Assembly: GCA_902580335.1 (NCBI GenBank)
Contig: CACHKE010000001.1
Coordinates: 89,150-153,149, forward strand
Origin: an uncultured Pelagibacteraceae bacterium
GTDB taxonomy: Bacteria > Pseudomonadota > Alphaproteobacteria > Pelagibacterales > Pelagibacteraceae
DNA length: 64,000 nucleotides
Direction of reading: 5' to 3'
Shown here: piece by piece, positions 1 through 10,000 of the stretch
Layout of the letters: each line of letters begins with the position of its first letter
Numbering within the stretch: position 1 is the first letter of the stretch
Made by a program: the position numbers and the translations under genes
Notes under the pieces: generated by a model
What the model was told of the DNA's origin: nothing
Seen by the model: the letters and a program-made list of their open reading frames with translations, nothing else
Databases searched by the model: none

Positions 1-381
1 AAAGTTTTAATTGAAAGAATTAGAGTTCAACTTAGAAAAAAAGATTCCAAAGAAACTCTTGAGGAAAATAAAAGTATTATATCGCATGGAAAATTAAAAC
101 TTGATCCGTCCCAATTAGAGTGCGAATGGAATGGGAAACAATTGCCTGATAAATTGACTACCACAGAATTTTTACTTGTAAAGGAGCTAGCCAAAAGACC
201 AGGAATTATAAAAGAGAGAGCTCAATTAATGGACATAGCTTATAGAGAAGATACAGATATTGAGGATAGAACAATTGATAGTCACGTTAAAAGAATTAGA
301 AAAAAATTTAAAAAAGTTGATCCTGAATTTTCAGCTATAGAAACTAGATATGGAAGCGGATATAGATGGAATGTTAGTTAA
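1..381 (+). CDS. chvI: ChvI-type response regulator, C-terminal part (5' end outside window)
   Basis: The frame is open from base 1 and ends at TAA 379-381, so this is the last 126 residues of a longer protein. They form an OmpR/PhoB-type winged-helix DNA-binding domain: LTTTEFLLVKEL, the recognition-helix region with RTIDSHVKRIRKKF, and the terminal hairpin ETRYGSGYRW. The phosphoacceptor receiver domain lies upstream of the window. The stop overlaps the kinase start by one base (TAATG), which implies translational coupling. I name it ChvI because the partner has a ChvG-like sensor region and ahcY follows, as in other alphaproteobacteria. OmpR or PhoB cannot be excluded without the N-terminus. 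Confidence 0.85.
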   Translation, partial: KVLIERIRVQLRKKDSKETLEENKSIISHGKLKLDPSQLECEWNGKQLPDKLTTTEFLLVKELAKRPGIIKERAQLMDIAYREDTDIEDRTIDSHVKRIRKKFKKVDPEFSAIETRYGSGYRWNVS

Positions 382-1922
382 TGCTCAGCAATTTTCTTAA
401 GAACTTATCAATTTTAAAAAAATTTTTATTCATAAATTCTATTTTTTTCACAATAATAGGCCTGTTCACATTCGTTTATTTGAAAAATGTCCAACCAAAT
501 TTAATTAAAAAAAAATCCTCAAATCATATTGAGGTTATCAATAATACAATTGATAATCTAACAAGATTAAATGTAAAATTTGTTGAAAAGGATATTAGAA
601 AATTTTTGTTTTCAACAAGATTTCTCTTTCAGAACTTAGATAGAGTAATATTTTTTGATAATAAACTTAATCTAATAGGAGACACTGATACATTAGACTT
701 AGATCCAAGATCATTTTCACAAAGGTTGGATACTATTGAGCTAGAGGTGTTGGACTCAACAACAACAAAAAAAATCACTGAAGAAAAAAATATAGATATT
801 GGAAATGAAAATAATGTGTCTTTAAATGATGTTCTTTTAAATTACGCAACGTCTAAAAATTTTGGAATCCCTTTTACATTTACCGAGGAAGAATTTAATA
901 AATTTAAATTGACTACTATCAAAAACGTGATGAAGGATGGAGAAAATATAGGATATTTAGCAATAACAGAAAATGCCAATGATATAAAAGCTGCCATAGA
1001 TGAAAGAAAAACTTTTGTAATTAGGACTGCAATTGCAGTTGGTATCGTAATATTGATTTTTTCGTTTGTTTTAAATAGATATTTTTTAAAACCAATTAAA
1101 AATTTAGTCAGTTATACCAAAATCATAAAAAATAAAGACACAAAAAAAACAAATATAGATACATTAAAATTAAGAAATGATGAACTTGGTTTACTATCTA
1201 ATTCTTTGGATGATATGACTTTAGAATTACAAAAAAGAATTTCACATGCAGAAAATTTTTCAACTGATCTTGTACACGAAATTCGTAATCCATTGGCATC
1301 ATTAAAAAGCGCATCAGAAATTTTACATGATGCACAAGATACTGAACAGAGACTTAAATTAATTAATATTTTAAGCCACGATGTACAAAGAATTGAAAGA
1401 TTGATTACTGATTACTCACAAATGTTAAAAGATGAAGTTGCATTAAGTAAAGAAAAAATAAAAAAAATAGATATTGAGCCAATAATTAAGTCAGTAGTAG
1501 ATGATTTTAATAATATTTATAAAGTAAAAAGAGGGATTAATATTTCTTATAAAAATGATGGTAGAAATAAATATTTAATTTATGGAATCGAAAACAGAAT
1601 TGAACAAATCATTGCAAACCTTTTAGATAATGCGATTTCTTTTAGTGATGATGATAAAGATGTAATTGTACAAGTTTCGAAATCAGAGGATAATAAAGTA
1701 TACTTAAAGATATTAGATGAGGGACAGGGTTTTAAAGAAAAAGACACAAATAAAATATTTAAAAGATTCTACAGTAACAGACCAGACAAATTTGGACAGC
1801 ATTCTGGTCTAGGGTTAAATATAGTAAAAAATTTAGTTGATTTACATAATGCCACAATCAAAGCAACTAATAGACAAGATAAAAAAGGAGCGAGTATGGA
1901 AATAGAATTTCCAAAAGTTTAA
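381..1922 (+). CDS. chvG: ChvG/ExoS-type sensor histidine kinase
   Basis: This is a membrane sensor kinase of 513 aa that would phosphorylate the upstream regulator. Transmembrane helices lie near residues 11-33 and 213-232 and flank a periplasmic sensor of about 180 residues. The start of the sensor (LDRVIFFDNKLNLIGDTDTL) resembles the ChvG stimulus-sensing domain. A HAMP linker follows, then the HisKA helix with phospho-accepting His299 in VHEIRNPLASLKS. The HATPase domain has an N-box (ANLLDNA), G1 (DEGQGF) and G2 (SGLGLNIVKNL). In rhizobia ChvG-ChvI senses acid and envelope stress. Its signal here is unknown. It overlaps the regulator by 1 bp. Confidence 0.9.
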   Translation: MLSNFLKNLSILKKFLFINSIFFTIIGLFTFVYLKNVQPNLIKKKSSNHIEVINNTIDNLTRLNVKFVEKDIRKFLFSTRFLFQNLDRVIFFDNKLNLIGDTDTLDLDPRSFSQRLDTIELEVLDSTTTKKITEEKNIDIGNENNVSLNDVLLNYATSKNFGIPFTFTEEEFNKFKLTTIKNVMKDGENIGYLAITENANDIKAAIDERKTFVIRTAIAVGIVILIFSFVLNRYFLKPIKNLVSYTKIIKNKDTKKTNIDTLKLRNDELGLLSNSLDDMTLELQKRISHAENFSTDLVHEIRNPLASLKSASEILHDAQDTEQRLKLINILSHDVQRIERLITDYSQMLKDEVALSKEKIKKIDIEPIIKSVVDDFNNIYKVKRGINISYKNDGRNKYLIYGIENRIEQIIANLLDNAISFSDDDKDVIVQVSKSEDNKVYLKILDEGQGFKEKDTNKIFKRFYSNRPDKFGQHSGLGLNIVKNLVDLHNATIKATNRQDKKGASMEIEFPKV

Positions 1923-1967
1923 AGAGTTTTATTGATTAATTAATTTTTAATTGTTAGAAGAGCCACG

Positions 1968-3254
1968 ATGGAAGATTATAAAGTAAGAGATTTATCACAA
2001 GCAGAATTTGGACGAAAAGAAATTTCAATTGCTGAAAGTGAAATGCCAGGACTTATGGCTTTAAGGGAGGAGTATGCTGGAAAATCTCCTTTAAAAGGTG
2101 CAAAAATTATAGGTTGTTTGCATATGACAATACAAACTGCAGTATTAATTGAAACCTTAGTAGATTTAGGTGCAGAAGTAAGATGGTCATCTTGTAACAT
2201 TTTTTCTACTCAAGACCATGCAGCAGCAGCAATAGCAAAAGCTGGTATTCCAGTTTATGCGTGGAAGGGAGAAACAGAGGAGGAATATGTTTGGTGCATA
2301 AAACAAACCATTGAAGGCAATAAAAGCTGGAAACCTAATATGCTTTTAGATGATGGTGGGGATTTAACAGCAATGATGCACAATGAATATAAAGATTTAT
2401 TAAAAGATGTTAAAGGAGTTTCGGAAGAGACAACTACAGGGATAAAAGCTTTAAATAAAATGGAAAAAGAAAATTCTTTGCTGGTTCCAGCAATAAATGT
2501 GAATGATTCTGTTACCAAATCAAAATTTGATAACTTATATGGGTGTAGAGAAAGTTTAGTTGATGGAATAAGAAGAGCCACTGATGTAATGATGTCAGGA
2601 AAAATTGCGATTGTTGCAGGATTTGGTGATGTTGGGAAAGGAAGTGCTGCATCATTAAGGCAGAGTGGGGCTCGTGTGTTGGTTACCGAAGCAGATCCAA
2701 TATGCGCATTGCAAGCTGCAATGGAAGGTTACGAAGTTGTTTTAATGGATGAAGCAATTAGTAAAGCAGATATAGTTGTAACTGCGACTGGTAATAAAGA
2801 TATTGTTACAGCTGATCATATGAGAGATATGAAGGATAGAGCAATCTTATGTAATATCGGACATTTCGATAATGAAATCCAGGTTGAAGCTTTGAAAAAT
2901 TACAAATGGACTGAAGTAAAACCCCAAGTACATGAAATTGAACTACCTAGCAAAAAAAGAATAATTTTATTGGCAGAGGGTAGATTAGTAAATTTGGGTT
3001 GTGCTACAGGGCACCCAAGTTTTGTAATGAGCGCTTCTTTCACAAATCAAGTTATTGCTCAAATAGAACTATGGAATAATCATAAAAATTATGAAAACAA
3101 AGTTTATGTTTTACCAAAACATTTAGATGAGAAAGTAGCTACACTTCATCTTAAAAAGGTTGGTGCTAAATTAACTAAACTTTCTAAAGATCAAGCAGAT
3201 TATATTAGTGTAGGGGTAGAGGGACCTTTTAAACCTAATGCCTATCGCTACTAA
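1968..3254 (+). CDS. ahcY: S-adenosylhomocysteine hydrolase
   Basis: This cytosolic enzyme reversibly splits S-adenosylhomocysteine into adenosine and homocysteine, clearing the product that inhibits SAM-dependent methyltransferases. Family hallmarks include [15 protein letters not shown] near the N-terminus, the NAD-binding loop GFGDVGKG at about residues 218-225, HFDNEIQ, and the C-terminal end KPNAYRY. The length of 428 aa fits the bacterial form without the roughly 40-residue insert found in some members. It starts only 45 bp after the kinase and its end overlaps tsaE by 17 bp. I looked for an SAH or SAM riboswitch in the 45-bp leader and saw none. Confidence 0.97.
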   Translation: MEDYKVRDLSQAEFGRKEISIAESEMPGLMALREEYAGKSPLKGAKIIGCLHMTIQTAVLIETLVDLGAEVRWSSCNIFSTQDHAAAAIAKAGIPVYAWKGETEEEYVWCIKQTIEGNKSWKPNMLLDDGGDLTAMMHNEYKDLLKDVKGVSEETTTGIKALNKMEKENSLLVPAINVNDSVTKSKFDNLYGCRESLVDGIRRATDVMMSGKIAIVAGFGDVGKGSAASLRQSGARVLVTEADPICALQAAMEGYEVVLMDEAISKADIVVTATGNKDIVTADHMRDMKDRAILCNIGHFDNEIQVEALKNYKWTEVKPQVHEIELPSKKRIILLAEGRLVNLGCATGHPSFVMSASFTNQVIAQIELWNNHKNYENKVYVLPKHLDEKVATLHLKKVGAKLTKLSKDQADYISVGVEGPFKPNAYRY

Positions 3255-3693
3255 AAGTGATTTTATCAATTTATCTTCAGAAAAAAAAACAGAGGAACTA
3301 GCTGAGAAGATTTCAAAGAAATTGAAATTAGGACAAGTAGTTTTTTTTGTGGGTGAGATGGGTGTCGGGAAAACTACTTTTATTAGATATCTAATCAACA
3401 ATTTTCAAAAACAAAACGGACTTAAAATAACTGAAGTAACAAGTCCTACATTCAATATATTAAATGAATATCAAATTAAACAAATCAAAATTAATCATTA
3501 TGATTTATTTAGAATAAATAGTTTAGATGAAATTCACAATCTAGGATTATTTGATGATATTACTAATGCTATTACATTAATTGAATGGCCACAAAAAATA
3601 AAACCAAAACCAAAAAATTTGATAGAATTAAATTTTGAATATGAAAATGATTACAAGAAACGAATATTAAAAATTAAGGGTTTAAATTTGTAA
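3238..3693 (+). CDS. tsaE: tRNA threonylcarbamoyladenosine biosynthesis ATPase TsaE
   Basis: TsaE is the P-loop ATPase that works with TsaB and TsaD to place threonylcarbamoyl on A37 of ANN-decoding tRNAs. The Walker A motif is GEMGVGKTT at about residues 39-47. Further family landmarks are [12 protein letters not shown] and HYDLFRI, and LIEWP near residue 115. The length of 151 aa is normal. The first ATG lies inside the 3' end of ahcY (17-bp overlap, different frame). I saw no later start that keeps the N-terminal helix. The partners tsaB and tsaD are not in the window. Confidence 0.95.
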   Translation: MPIATKSDFINLSSEKKTEELAEKISKKLKLGQVVFFVGEMGVGKTTFIRYLINNFQKQNGLKITEVTSPTFNILNEYQIKQIKINHYDLFRINSLDEIHNLGLFDDITNAITLIEWPQKIKPKPKNLIELNFEYENDYKKRILKIKGLNL

Positions 3694-3703
3694 TTATAGA
3701 TAA

Positions 3704-4642
3704 ATGAAAAATCTTAAAAAATTAAAAGGAGACGCGTCACATAGAAAGTTTTTTAGAAAAAAATCCAATTATGGTAATTCTATTGTTATTCAAGCAAAAA
3801 AGGATAAATTTAAAAATCTTCTTGTTTATGATGCAATTAGTAAGATTTTAAATAAAAACAAAGTTCTAGCTCCAAAATTATATCTAGAGAATTATAAGAA
3901 TAATTATATTGAAGTTGAGGATTTTGGAAATAAGACACTTTTTCAAATTTTAAAGAAAAGTAAAAATAAAAAATTATTATATTTTAAAGATATAATAAAA
4001 TTGCTTAATCAAATACAGTCAATAAAAGATAAAAAAATAAGAAATTTTAGAAATAAATATTATCGAATACCTGATTATAAAAATGAAATATTAATTCAGG
4101 AAGCTAATTTATTTTGTGATTGGTATGTGAAAAAAAATTTGTCAAAAAATAAGAGACAAGACTTTAGTAAAAAGTTTAAAAAAATAATTAAAACTTTATC
4201 TTTATGTCTCAAGATGAAAAAAAATGTATTTGTTCATAGGGATTTTCATGTATCAAATTTAATGCTTGTTAATAACAGAATAGGTGTAATTGATAGTCAA
4301 GATGCTTTAATAGGAAATAGAACTTATGATTTAGCTTCTTTAGTCGATGATGTAAGATTAAAAACCTCAAAAGTTCTAAAAAAAAAGATTTTTAATTTTT
4401 ATATAGGTACTCAAAAAAAAATTGATAAGAAAAAAATAAAAAATGATTTTGAAATTTTATCTATTTTAAGAAACCTGAAAATAATTGGAATATTTACACG
4501 TCTGGCAATCCGAGATAAAAAAAAGGATTATTTAAAATTAATACCTTATGCGTGGGAATTGATTTCTTTAAGAATCAATGAAAATGAAATTTTCTTAGAT
4601 TTAAAAAAATTACTAAATGATAATTTTAAAAAAAATTTATGA
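3704..4642 (+). CDS. amgK: AmgK-like aminoglycoside-phosphotransferase-fold sugar kinase
   Basis: The 312-aa protein has the APH/choline kinase fold. The catalytic loop is FVHRDFHVSNLML at about residues 176-188, followed by the metal-binding Asp in VIDSQDALIGNRTYDLASL. The next gene is a MurU-like nucleotidyltransferase. In Pseudomonas, AmgK phosphorylates N-acetylmuramate at the anomeric carbon and MurU converts the product to UDP-MurNAc, bypassing de novo synthesis. The function is inferred from this pairing, because the fold alone would also fit other small-molecule kinases. It is Lys-rich like its neighbours, and its TGA overlaps the next ATG (ATGA). Confidence 0.8.
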   Translation: MKNLKKLKGDASHRKFFRKKSNYGNSIVIQAKKDKFKNLLVYDAISKILNKNKVLAPKLYLENYKNNYIEVEDFGNKTLFQILKKSKNKKLLYFKDIIKLLNQIQSIKDKKIRNFRNKYYRIPDYKNEILIQEANLFCDWYVKKNLSKNKRQDFSKKFKKIIKTLSLCLKMKKNVFVHRDFHVSNLMLVNNRIGVIDSQDALIGNRTYDLASLVDDVRLKTSKVLKKKIFNFYIGTQKKIDKKKIKNDFEILSILRNLKIIGIFTRLAIRDKKKDYLKLIPYAWELISLRINENEIFLDLKKLLNDNFKKNL

Positions 4643-5328
4643 AAATTAATAATGCTTTTATTCTCTGTGCTGGATTTGGCAAAAGACTAAATCCTTTAAC
4701 ACTTGAAAAACCCAAACCATTACTTCAGATCAAAAATCAAACAATTTTAGAGGATTGTATTAATACTGTAATAAAACTGAAAGTTGAAAATATTTTTTTA
4801 AATACTTTTTATTTAAGTGACCAAATTATTGACTTTTTTAAAAATAAAAATTTTTCAGTAAAAATAAAAATTATAGAGGACGGTAAAGAAATTTTAGATA
4901 CTGGTGGAGGAATTTTAAATTTGATCAACCACTCAGATTGTGAAGATTTTTTTGTTTTTAATCCTGATACTATTTGGAATGAGAATCATGTGAGTGAAAT
5001 TAATGATATGCAAAAATATTATTTTCAAAATAAATTAAATAATATTCTTTTATTAGTTAATAAAAAACTAAGTTTTGATAATAACTTAAAGGGCGATTTT
5101 GATTTAGAAGATAATATAATTAAACAAAGTTTTGAAAAAAACTTTATATATACTGGTTGTCAAATTTTGAATAAAAACTTATTTAATGAATATGAGGTAG
5201 AAAACTTCTCAATTGCTAAAATTTGGAATAAATTATTAATGAAACAACAGTTAAATGGATTTGAGAGTACCAATAAATTTCACCATTTAACGAACTTAGA
5301 AATTTTTAAAAAACTAAAAGGTTCTTAG
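4639..5328 (+). CDS. murU: MurU-like sugar-1-phosphate nucleotidyltransferase
   Basis: The 229-aa Rossmann-like nucleotidyltransferase begins with the signature FILCAGFGKRLNPLT followed by EKPKPLLQI, where the Gly-rich loop and Lys contact the nucleotide. DTGGGI near residue 87 and FVFNPDTIW near residue 110 complete the family pattern, the latter giving the metal-binding Asp. In MurU enzymes the substrates are MurNAc-1-phosphate and UTP. Coupling to the upstream kinase (ATGA overlap) supports the cell-wall-recycling role. The 3' end runs 23 bp into the convergent gpmA gene. A mannose- or glucose-1-phosphate enzyme is the alternative. Confidence 0.8.
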   Translation: MKINNAFILCAGFGKRLNPLTLEKPKPLLQIKNQTILEDCINTVIKLKVENIFLNTFYLSDQIIDFFKNKNFSVKIKIIEDGKEILDTGGGILNLINHSDCEDFFVFNPDTIWNENHVSEINDMQKYYFQNKLNNILLLVNKKLSFDNNLKGDFDLEDNIIKQSFEKNFIYTGCQILNKNLFNEYEVENFSIAKIWNKLLMKQQLNGFESTNKFHHLTNLEIFKKLKGS

Positions 5329-6019
5329 ATCTCTCTTTATCTAGATATTTACATTCATTTATTTTCAAATTTTCACCGAAATTGATTATTAAGGGATTTC
5401 CTGTTGGAATTTCTAAACTTGTGATTTGATTGTTATCTAAATTGAACAGGTATTTACATAAAGCTCTTATGGAGTTTCCGTGTGCTGTAATTAATATATT
5501 TTTATTTATTAGTTTAGGCTGTATTTCATTTTTGAAATACTCCAAAACTCTGTTGTATGTATCTTTTAAAGACTCTGTGTCAGGAATGAGCTCTTTAGGG
5601 ATTTCCTCATATGTTTCAATATTTAGGGGATGATAAGAGCTTTCTCTACTTAGTTTTCCAGGTTTGATATCCCAAGATCTTCGGAATTCAAAAACTTTAT
5701 CTTCACCAATTTTTTTTGCAGTCTCAGTTTTATTTAACCCTGTAAGCTCACCATAGTGTCTTTCGTTTAGCTGCCATGCTCTTACAAAATCCTTTTTTGA
5801 TTTTAATACTTTTTGTATTATTTTAAGAGTATGGTTTGCTCTCACTTGAAACGAAGAATAATAAAAATCTATATTTATATTTTGATTTTTGATAAGTAAA
5901 CCAGCTTTCTCAGCTTCTATTTTACCTTGATCTGTAAGATCAACATCAACCCAACCGGTGAATCTTTTTTCAAGATTCCAAATACTCTGACCATGTCTTA
6001 CTAATATTAAAAAACTCAT
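5306..6019 (-). CDS. gpmA: 2,3-bisphosphoglycerate-dependent phosphoglycerate mutase
   Basis: The enzyme interconverts 3- and 2-phosphoglycerate in glycolysis and gluconeogenesis. The phosphohistidine motif is LVRHGQSIWN with His9, followed by RFTGWVDVDLT. ELNERHYGELTG-type residues lie near 85-100, and the second catalytic His is His180 in ITAHGNSIRAL. The length of 237 aa is slightly below the roughly 250 aa of E. coli GpmA. It is divergent from the VanZ-like gene with a 44-bp AT-rich gap, and its tail overlaps murU by 23 bp, the longest convergent overlap in the window. Confidence 0.95.
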   Translation of the reverse strand: MSFLILVRHGQSIWNLEKRFTGWVDVDLTDQGKIEAEKAGLLIKNQNINIDFYYSSFQVRANHTLKIIQKVLKSKKDFVRAWQLNERHYGELTGLNKTETAKKIGEDKVFEFRRSWDIKPGKLSRESSYHPLNIETYEEIPKELIPDTESLKDTYNRVLEYFKNEIQPKLINKNILITAHGNSIRALCKYLFNLDNNQITSLEIPTGNPLIINFGENLKINECKYLDKERSKNLLVF

Positions 6020-6063
6020 CTTGTCATATCTAAAAATTATTTATAAAAAAATCATTTAACTAA

Positions 6064-6459
6064 ATGTCAAAATTTTTTTCTACATATAAAGTAATATTTT
6101 ATATAATTAATGTCCTTTTAATTATTTTATATCTATATCCTGGAAGTCTATTAGGCTGGATAATTTATGACAATAAAAGTATACAACCTCAAATAACACC
6201 AGATTTTGTTATATCATCAAATCATTTTTATGTATTTGTTTTAATTTCAATTATTGGTTTTTTAACTTTTGCTAATTCCAATAAAAATATCTTATTATTA
6301 TTATATTTAATTTTTCTTTCTATAGCGCTTGAAATTTTTCACCTATTAATACCTGAGAGAACTTTTCAATGGTCTGATTTATTTGGAAATTTATTGGGTG
6401 TTATTGTTGTAATTCTTCTTAATAATTTTATAAATAAATATGGTAGATTTAAAAAATAA
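6064..6459 (+). CDS. VanZ-like small membrane protein
   Basis: This is a 131-aa protein with about four hydrophobic helices (near residues 8-30, 53-72, 76-95 and 104-123). The third loop, ALEIFHLLIPERTFQWSDLFGNLLG, resembles the VanZ family core in which a Glu and an Arg/Asp cluster sits between two helices (ExxQxxxxRxxxxxDxxxNxxG). VanZ-family proteins act at the membrane and one confers teicoplanin resistance, but the role of small chromosomal members is not established. The start of the lytic-transglycosylase gene lies 20 bp inside its 3' end, so the two are probably co-transcribed. Confidence 0.7.
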   Translation: MSKFFSTYKVIFYIINVLLIILYLYPGSLLGWIIYDNKSIQPQITPDFVISSNHFYVFVLISIIGFLTFANSNKNILLLLYLIFLSIALEIFHLLIPERTFQWSDLFGNLLGVIVVILLNNFINKYGRFKK

Positions 6460-7039
6460 ATTATTAATTTTTATTTATTTTTTTACAATCGGCTGCTCAT
6501 CAATTCCATCAAACACTTCTAACAGTTGTTCAATTTTTAGCGAAAGATATCTATGGTATAAACATACCAAAAAAGTTGAGCAAAAGTGGGGCACACCTAT
6601 TTATATTCAATTAGCAATAATAAAAATGGAGTCTGATTTTGATTGGCTTGCTAAACCGGCAAGACAAAAAATTTTTAAAGTGATACCTTATAAACGACCC
6701 TCTAGTTCTTTTGGCTATTCGCAAGCAATTAAAGGAACTTGGGAGCAATATAAAAAAGAAACTGGTAATAAATTAGCAACAAGAGCAAGATTTAAAGACA
6801 GTGTTGACTTCATTGGATGGTATACAAATAAATCAGAAAACATTTTAAAGATATCAAAGAAAGATGCTTTCAAACAGTATCTTGCATATCACGAAGGATG
6901 GGGAAATTATAAAAATTATAAAAAAAATAAAAAAGTAATTGGACTAGCTAAAAAAGTTGAGAGACAATCTAATAAATACAAAAATCAATTATTAAAATGT
7001 AAAAGTAAATTAAATAAAAAAAAATATATTATTTTTTAG
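6440..7039 (+). CDS. Lytic transglycosylase-like (SLT domain) lipoprotein
   Basis: This is a 199-aa predicted lipoprotein. The signal peptide ends in FFTIGCSS, which puts the lipidated Cys at about residue 19. The following domain matches the soluble lytic transglycosylase core: IKMESDFDW supplies the likely catalytic Glu64, and SSSFGYSQAIKGTWEQY corresponds to the usual GLMQI..TW segment. YLAYHEGWGNY near residue 155 fits the AYHxGxG motif. It should cleave peptidoglycan glycan strands from the periplasmic face. The Lys-rich C-terminus reaches 11 bp into the convergent RND pump gene. The ATG lies within the VanZ-like gene. Confidence 0.8.
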   Translation: MVDLKNKLLIFIYFFTIGCSSIPSNTSNSCSIFSERYLWYKHTKKVEQKWGTPIYIQLAIIKMESDFDWLAKPARQKIFKVIPYKRPSSSFGYSQAIKGTWEQYKKETGNKLATRARFKDSVDFIGWYTNKSENILKISKKDAFKQYLAYHEGWGNYKNYKKNKKVIGLAKKVERQSNKYKNQLLKCKSKLNKKKYIIF

Positions 7040-10000
7040 ATAATTCTTTTTTTAGTTCTAAGTCAACTATATCAATCCTTTTAGTATTTTTTGCTAATGC
7101 GAGATACATTGAAGGAGTGACATATAAAGTAAAGAAAGTTGAAATAATCATTCCTCCTAATATTGTAGAACCAACTGCTAATCTTGAACCCTCTCCTGCA
7201 CCTGGACCAAAATTTCCAATTACTAATGGCATCATTGCAATCATCGTACTCAGTGATGTCATTATAATTGGTCTAAACCGAACAGCGCACGCTTCTTTAA
7301 CAGCTAATTCAATAGTTTTTCCACTAGATCTAATTTGGTTTGCGTAATCTACAATTAAAATACTATTTTTAGTTGAGATACCTATTAGTATAATTAATGC
7401 TATTTGAGAAAAAATATTTACTGAGCTATTTAAAAATAAAATAAACACTAATCCTCCAAAAATAGCCAAAGGCACAGTTAAGATTATTACAAATGGATGA
7501 ACGAATGAGTTGAATGTTGCAGCCATAACCAAATAAGCAGTTAGTAAAGCTAAAGCAAAAATTATAAATAATTCATTACTTGTTTCTTTTATTTCCTCTG
7601 ATTTTCCCTTCCAAGTAATTTGGTTTTCTGGTGCTAAATCAACCATCACATTTTCGAAGTATTTAATCGCTTCTGTTAATGTATAACCCTCACTAATATT
7701 TGCAGAAATTGTTACAGCCCGTTGTCTATTATATCTAGCAAGTTCTTTTGCTGAACCTTCTTCCTTAAAACTAACAAGATTTGCTAAAGATATTAATTTT
7801 CCATTGGTTTCAGAGCGAACAAATATTTTCGTAACACCCTCTTTATTTCGTCGATCAGATAAATATTGTTGAACAATTATTGGATATTCTTTGCCTAGTT
7901 TATTAAAAGTCGTTATTTTTTTACCCCCATAAAGTGTTTCAAGTGTTTCACCAATTGATTTAGTTGAGACACCTAGATCTTTGGCTTTATTTTTATTTAT
8001 TATTAATTTTACCTCTGGTTTGTTTCGATTGTAATCGGACTCAATTCTTGAGAGATTTTTATTAGATCTGAGGGTTCGTATAACTTTTTTTTGTATCGCC
8101 TCAAGTTCCTCATAAGTATTTCCATAAATTACCATTTGAACTGGTTTGTTGTAATTTGATACTCTTATAGATTGAGGAGATATAGGAAAAGCTAGGGCTT
8201 GGGGTAAAGTTACTATTTTCCCAATCGCTTCTCTAAGAACAACTTGTTGACCTTTTTTACGATTTTTCCAATCATCAAGGAGAGCGATTATTATAAAACT
8301 ATTATATGAATTAGCTGAATTTCCAAATCCTGGAACACGCATTATAAATCTTGAATATGGACTATCCTCAGCTTGTAGCAAAGGAATAAGTCTTGCCTCT
8401 ACTTTTTGAGCTTGTTCTTGAGTATATTCAAAAGAACTTCCCTCATCAGTTGAGCCAATTATTAGATATGCTCCTCGATCCTCCATAGGCAAAAGTTCTT
8501 TTTTTGAGAAACTAAATAAAAGCACTGAAGCAATTATTATAAAAACAATAAAAAAACTTACAGTTTTAGTTTTATTAATAACGTTCACTAAAGTTTCCTC
8601 ATAAAATTTTGCGAAGTTGGAAAAAATTTTTTCAAATTTTTGAATAAAAATTTTTTTTGATTTTTTTTTGTATAAAAATTTACTTGCAAGCATTGGTGAC
8701 AAAGTTAATGCAACAAAAGAAGAAACTACAATCGAAAAAGATAATGCAATCGCTGTTTCTCTAAATAATGTTCCAGAAATTCCCTCAATAAATATTAACG
8801 GTAAGAAAACTGCTACTAAAATTAGTGTTGTAGCAACGATAGCAAAAGAAATTTGTTTAGAGCCTTTATAAGCTGCAACGAGCGGGGTCTCACCATTCTC
8901 TATTCGTCTGTATATCGCATCTGTCATAATTACTGAGTCGTCTGTGATTATCCCAATCGCTAAAATAAAACTTAAAAGGACAAAAATATTAATAGAAAGA
9001 CCAAATATGTATAAGCCTAGAAAGGATGCTATTAAACTCACGGGTAGTGCAATAGCAGGTACGATGACTGCCTTTAAATTCCCTAAAAATAAATAAATTA
9101 TCAATACAACTAAGACAAACGCAATGACCAAAGTTTTATATACTTCTTCAATTGCAGCCTCAACATAGTTAGCTCTATTGAACGAAACCCTTAAATCCAA
9201 TTCTTCTGGTAAAGATTTTTTTACTTCAACAATTTTTTTTTTGATATCATTTGAAAGCTCTACCGTTGAAGCACCACTTCTTGCATAGATACCTATTCCT
9301 ACGGTTTTCAAATTTATTTGATCTTTAGTTTGAGCTTTAAAAAGAGTTTTCTCTGATACTGGACCGAATTCAACGTTTGCTACGTCTGATAATTGAATTA
9401 CACGATTACTAGTTTTTTTGATGGGTATTTGCTTTATAGTTTCAATATCGTTGTATGATTTATCTAGATTTAGTGTCAAGTCGATATTATCTGCTTCTAA
9501 GGTTCCTGCAGGCAAACTTACATTTTCTCCACGAATTGCAAATTCAACTTCTTTAATAGTTAAATCATTAGCTGCAAGTTTAATAGGATCAACCCAAACT
9601 CTAATGCTTAATTCTCTTAATCCACCAACCCTTATTCTTCCAACATTTTTAACACTTGAAAATTGGTCTACAAGATATCTCTCCGCATAATCTCCTAACT
9701 CAAGGTCGCTCCATGAAGATGAGGATAATGACAGCCACATTGTTGTTGTAAACCCTGCAGCTCGTTTAAGTATTTGTGGTGGATCTGACTCTGTTGGCAA
9801 GTTATCCACTACTCTTGCAACTCTTTCTCTTATATCATTGGCAGCATTATCTAGATCAATACTCGTATCAAACTCGACATTAATTGTACTTCTTCCATTT
9901 TCAGATTTGGAGTCTATATTTTTTATACCCTCTGCCCCACCAATAACATCTTCAACAACTTGTGTGACCTCTTGATCTACTATTGAAGCTGATGCAGACT

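Noticed and set aside
1923..1967. Possible SAH or SAM riboswitch upstream of ahcY
   Set aside because: The gap is only 45 bp, AT-rich and without the GC-rich stems these riboswitches need.
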